A stretch of DNA of 64,000 bases from Bradyrhizobium diazoefficiens (lineage in GTDB: Bacteria > Pseudomonadota > Alphaproteobacteria > Rhizobiales > Xanthobacteraceae): positions 5,270,001 through 5,334,000 of the forward strand of contig NZ_CP067101.1 in NCBI RefSeq assembly GCF_016616425.1, read 5' to 3'. Below, in pieces: positions 62,236-64,000 of the stretch. The translations under genes and the position numbers were made by a program. Position 1 is the first letter of the stretch, and each line of letters begins with the position of its first letter. The notes beneath the pieces were generated by a model, which saw only the letters and a program-made list of their open reading frames with translations, made no database searches and was not told where the DNA came from.

Positions 62236-64000
62236 TCAAGCCGCGGTCGACCCGAATTCGGGCACCGCATCCCTCAGGACGGTCCTGATGGTGGCGCGAT
62301 CATCGCGCGCGATCGCCTGCTCGAGCGCCGCGATCCATTTGCGCACCGTCTGCATCGGCGGCTCGTTCGGTTGCGCGGCCATGATGCCGGCAATGCCGAT
62401 TTCGTGGGTCGGCTCCTCGGAGGCGAACAGAATCTCGTACAGCCGCTCGCCCGGCCGCATGCCCGTGAACACGATATCGATGTCATAGCCGGGCTCAAGG
62501 CCTGAGAGGCGGATCATGCGCTCAGCAAGATCGACGATCTTCACCGGCTGGCCCATGTTGAGCACGTAGACCGAGACATCCGGCCGCGCCTGTCCGAGCG
62601 CGTGCGTCGCCGCCGTGATGACGAGATCGCAAGCCTCGCGGATGGTCATGAAATAACGGACCATTTCGGGATGGGTGACGGTGACGGGGCCGCCGGCCTC
62701 GATCTGGGCCTTGAACTTCGGCACCACCGAGCCGTTCGAGGCCAGCACGTTGCCGAACCGCACGGAGATCAGCCGCGTCGGCGGCCTGGCCCCGGCGCTC
62801 GCTGCTGCAAGATCGTGATCGAGCGCCTGGCAATACATCTCGGCGAAGCGCTTGGTCAGGCCGAGCATCGATACGGGTTCGATCGCCTTGTCGGTCGAGA
62901 TCATCACCATCGCCTCGGCGCCGGCGGCAACCGCCGCATCGGCGACGTTGATCGAGCCGAAGATGTTGGTCTTGACTCCCTCGCTCCAGTCGCGCTCGAG
63001 GATCGGCACGTGCTTGAGGGCTGCGGCATGGAACACGATATCCGGCTTGAACTCGGCCATCAGGCGCATGATGCGCTCGCGGTCGCGGATATCGGCAATT
63101 CGCCCTTCGATCGCCGCGCCGGAGCCGTGGGCGGCGAGCGTCTCCGTGACTGCATAGAGCGCCGGCTCTGAATTCTCTACAATCAGCAGGCGCGCTGCAC
63201 CAAAGGCTACCACGCGCTCGCATACCTCGGATCCGATCGAGCCGCCGCCGCCGGTGACGATCACAGCCTTGCCCTTGATCAGCGCTTCAAGGCGGGCATA
63301 GTCGATCTTCTCGCTCGCCCGCAACAGGAGGTCCTCGACCGCGACCGCTGTGAGCCGCGGCGCCTCGCCGCTCTCCAGCGACGGCATGCGGCTCACGATC
63401 ACCCCCAACTTGCGCGCCCGCATCAGGATCGATTCTGGATGAGCTTCCGGCTCGAACGCCGACGGCGTCATCACGAGGCGGGCGATCGGCTTGTTGCGCT
63501 TGGCGAAATCGACAATGATGTCCTCGACGTCATCAATGCCTCCCAACACCGGCACGTTGCGGATGAGCTGGCCCAGATCCGCCCGCGAGGGCGACAATAT
63601 GCCGACCGGCCAGATCCCCTTGATCGCTCCGCTCTCGATACCGCGGAGCAGCACCTCGGCATCCGCCGTGCGCCCAATCAGCAGCGTCGGCGCGGCATCG
63701 TCGGTGCGGGCATGACGCCGCACCCGCGTGTAGCGGAAGTAGCGGTAGGTCATGCGAAGCGCGCTGAGGAAGGCGATTTCGAGGAACCAATAGAGGAGGA
63801 TGGTTACCTTGCCGACGAAGAAGCTGCCACGGACGTTGGGCGCGACGAAGATATAGTCGAGCACGAGCAGCGCGAGCGTCAGCACGGTCGCGGCGCGGAT
63901 GATGTTGAGCGCATCTGGCAGCGAGATGAAGCGCCACTTCGTGGTAGTCAGGTTGAAGAGGAAGAACACGACCACGCTGAAGGCGAGGAAGTAAGGCAGG
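62236..64000 (-). CDS. CapD/WbpM-type nucleotide-sugar 4,6-dehydratase, 5' end outside window
   Basis: At least 588 residues; the frame runs off the right edge (LPYFLAFSVVVFFLF continues upstream), so a GTG at 63975 is not the real start. About four N-terminal spans lead to a cytoplasmic CoA-like domain (ALRMTYRYFRYTRV, LLIGRTADAEVLL). The SDR domain has VTGGGGSIGSEVCERV, HAAALKHVPILER, SDKA-like ISTDKAIEPVSMLGLTKR and MRPGERLYEILF. It dehydrates UDP-GlcNAc at C4/C6, starting the QuiNAc/FucNAc route that the neighbouring reductase-like SDR completes. Confidence 0.92.
   Translation of the reverse strand, partial: LPYFLAFSVVVFFLFNLTTTKWRFISLPDALNIIRAATVLTLALLVLDYIFVAPNVRGSFFVGKVTILLYWFLEIAFLSALRMTYRYFRYTRVRRHARTDDAAPTLLIGRTADAEVLLRGIESGAIKGIWPVGILSPSRADLGQLIRNVPVLGGIDDVEDIIVDFAKRNKPIARLVMTPSAFEPEAHPESILMRARKLGVIVSRMPSLESGEAPRLTAVAVEDLLLRASEKIDYARLEALIKGKAVIVTGGGGSIGSEVCERVVAFGAARLLIVENSEPALYAVTETLAAHGSGAAIEGRIADIRDRERIMRLMAEFKPDIVFHAAALKHVPILERDWSEGVKTNIFGSINVADAAVAAGAEAMVMISTDKAIEPVSMLGLTKRFAEMYCQALDHDLAAASAGARPPTRLISVRFGNVLASNGSVVPKFKAQIEAGGPVTVTHPEMVRYFMTIREACDLVITAATHALGQARPDVSVYVLNMGQPVKIVDLAERMIRLSGLEPGYDIDIVFTGMRPGERLYEILFASEEPTHEIGIAGIMAAQPNEPPMQTVRKWIAALEQAIARDDRATIRTVLRDAVPEFGSTAA

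Noticed and set aside
60022..62505. An 827-codon plus-strand frame over the WecA-like and SDR genes
   Set aside because: It crosses two genes with well-supported motifs in other frames; composition is Arg-rich as expected from a shadow frame.

Overview
The window looks like a chromosomal segment of an alphaproteobacterium of the order Hyphomicrobiales, most likely Bradyrhizobium or a close relative. The evidence is high GC content, protein families typical of that group, a CtrA-type box, an EcfG-type general-stress promoter, and several families of short palindromic intergenic repeats of the kind scattered through Bradyrhizobium genomes. I saw no tRNA, rRNA, CRISPR array, classical insertion sequence or prophage module. 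The genus assignment is inference, since no search was possible.

Layout. 1-4.5 kb: the N-terminal part of an MHYT/PAS membrane sensor, an MFS transporter, a ferritin-like stress protein behind an EcfG-type promoter, and a YbhN-like membrane protein. 4.6-6.6 kb: an exported SGNH/GDSL hydrolase. 6.9-15 kb: a complete hexarate route (transporter GudP, LysR regulator, KdgD, GudD, ketoglutarate-semialdehyde dehydrogenase, GarD) taking D-glucarate and galactarate to 2-oxoglutarate. 15-18.9 kb: small secreted proteins, a flavin ferredoxin/NADP reductase, a hotdog thioesterase, a 2Fe-2S ferredoxin and an HPt protein. 19.3-25 kb: a 1903-residue membrane-anchored coiled-coil protein that resembles the growth-pole ring protein of Agrobacterium, with a perfect CtrA box upstream.

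25-29 kb: a GIY-YIG nuclease gene sitting between the two halves of a palindromic repeat, followed by an Mla-type lipid ABC transporter (STAS-permease, ATPase, MCE protein). 28.8-36 kb: an enolase-superfamily epimerase, an MFS transporter, an acidic Ala/Pro-rich protein, a P-loop kinase, FucU, and a caspase-like protein behind two CRP-like palindromes. 36-49 kb: threonine dehydratase, glycosyltransferase plus metallophosphoesterase, ThiD, a hybrid histidine kinase with an ethylene-receptor-like membrane domain, cytochromes c, a CHRD protein, a cystathionine gamma-synthase family enzyme and an orphan form-II CoxL-like molybdoenzyme. 49-52.4 kb: small DUF2934 and DUF1127 proteins, a frameshifted small gene and a class III adenylate cyclase.

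52.4-64 kb: a cell-envelope block with MurJ, then aminotransferase, Gfo/Idh oxidoreductase, GDP-mannose enzyme, UDP-glucuronate epimerase, a YbhN-like protein, a WecA-like initiating transferase, a 4-keto-reductase-like epimerase and a CapD/WbpM-type dehydratase cut by the window end. These are consistent with O-antigen or other surface-polysaccharide synthesis.

The most interesting items are the nuclease-bearing palindromic element (25.1-25.8 kb), the CtrA-linked giant coiled-coil gene, the ethylene-receptor-like kinase, the EcfG promoter with a duplicated -35 box, and the caspase gene with twin palindromes.
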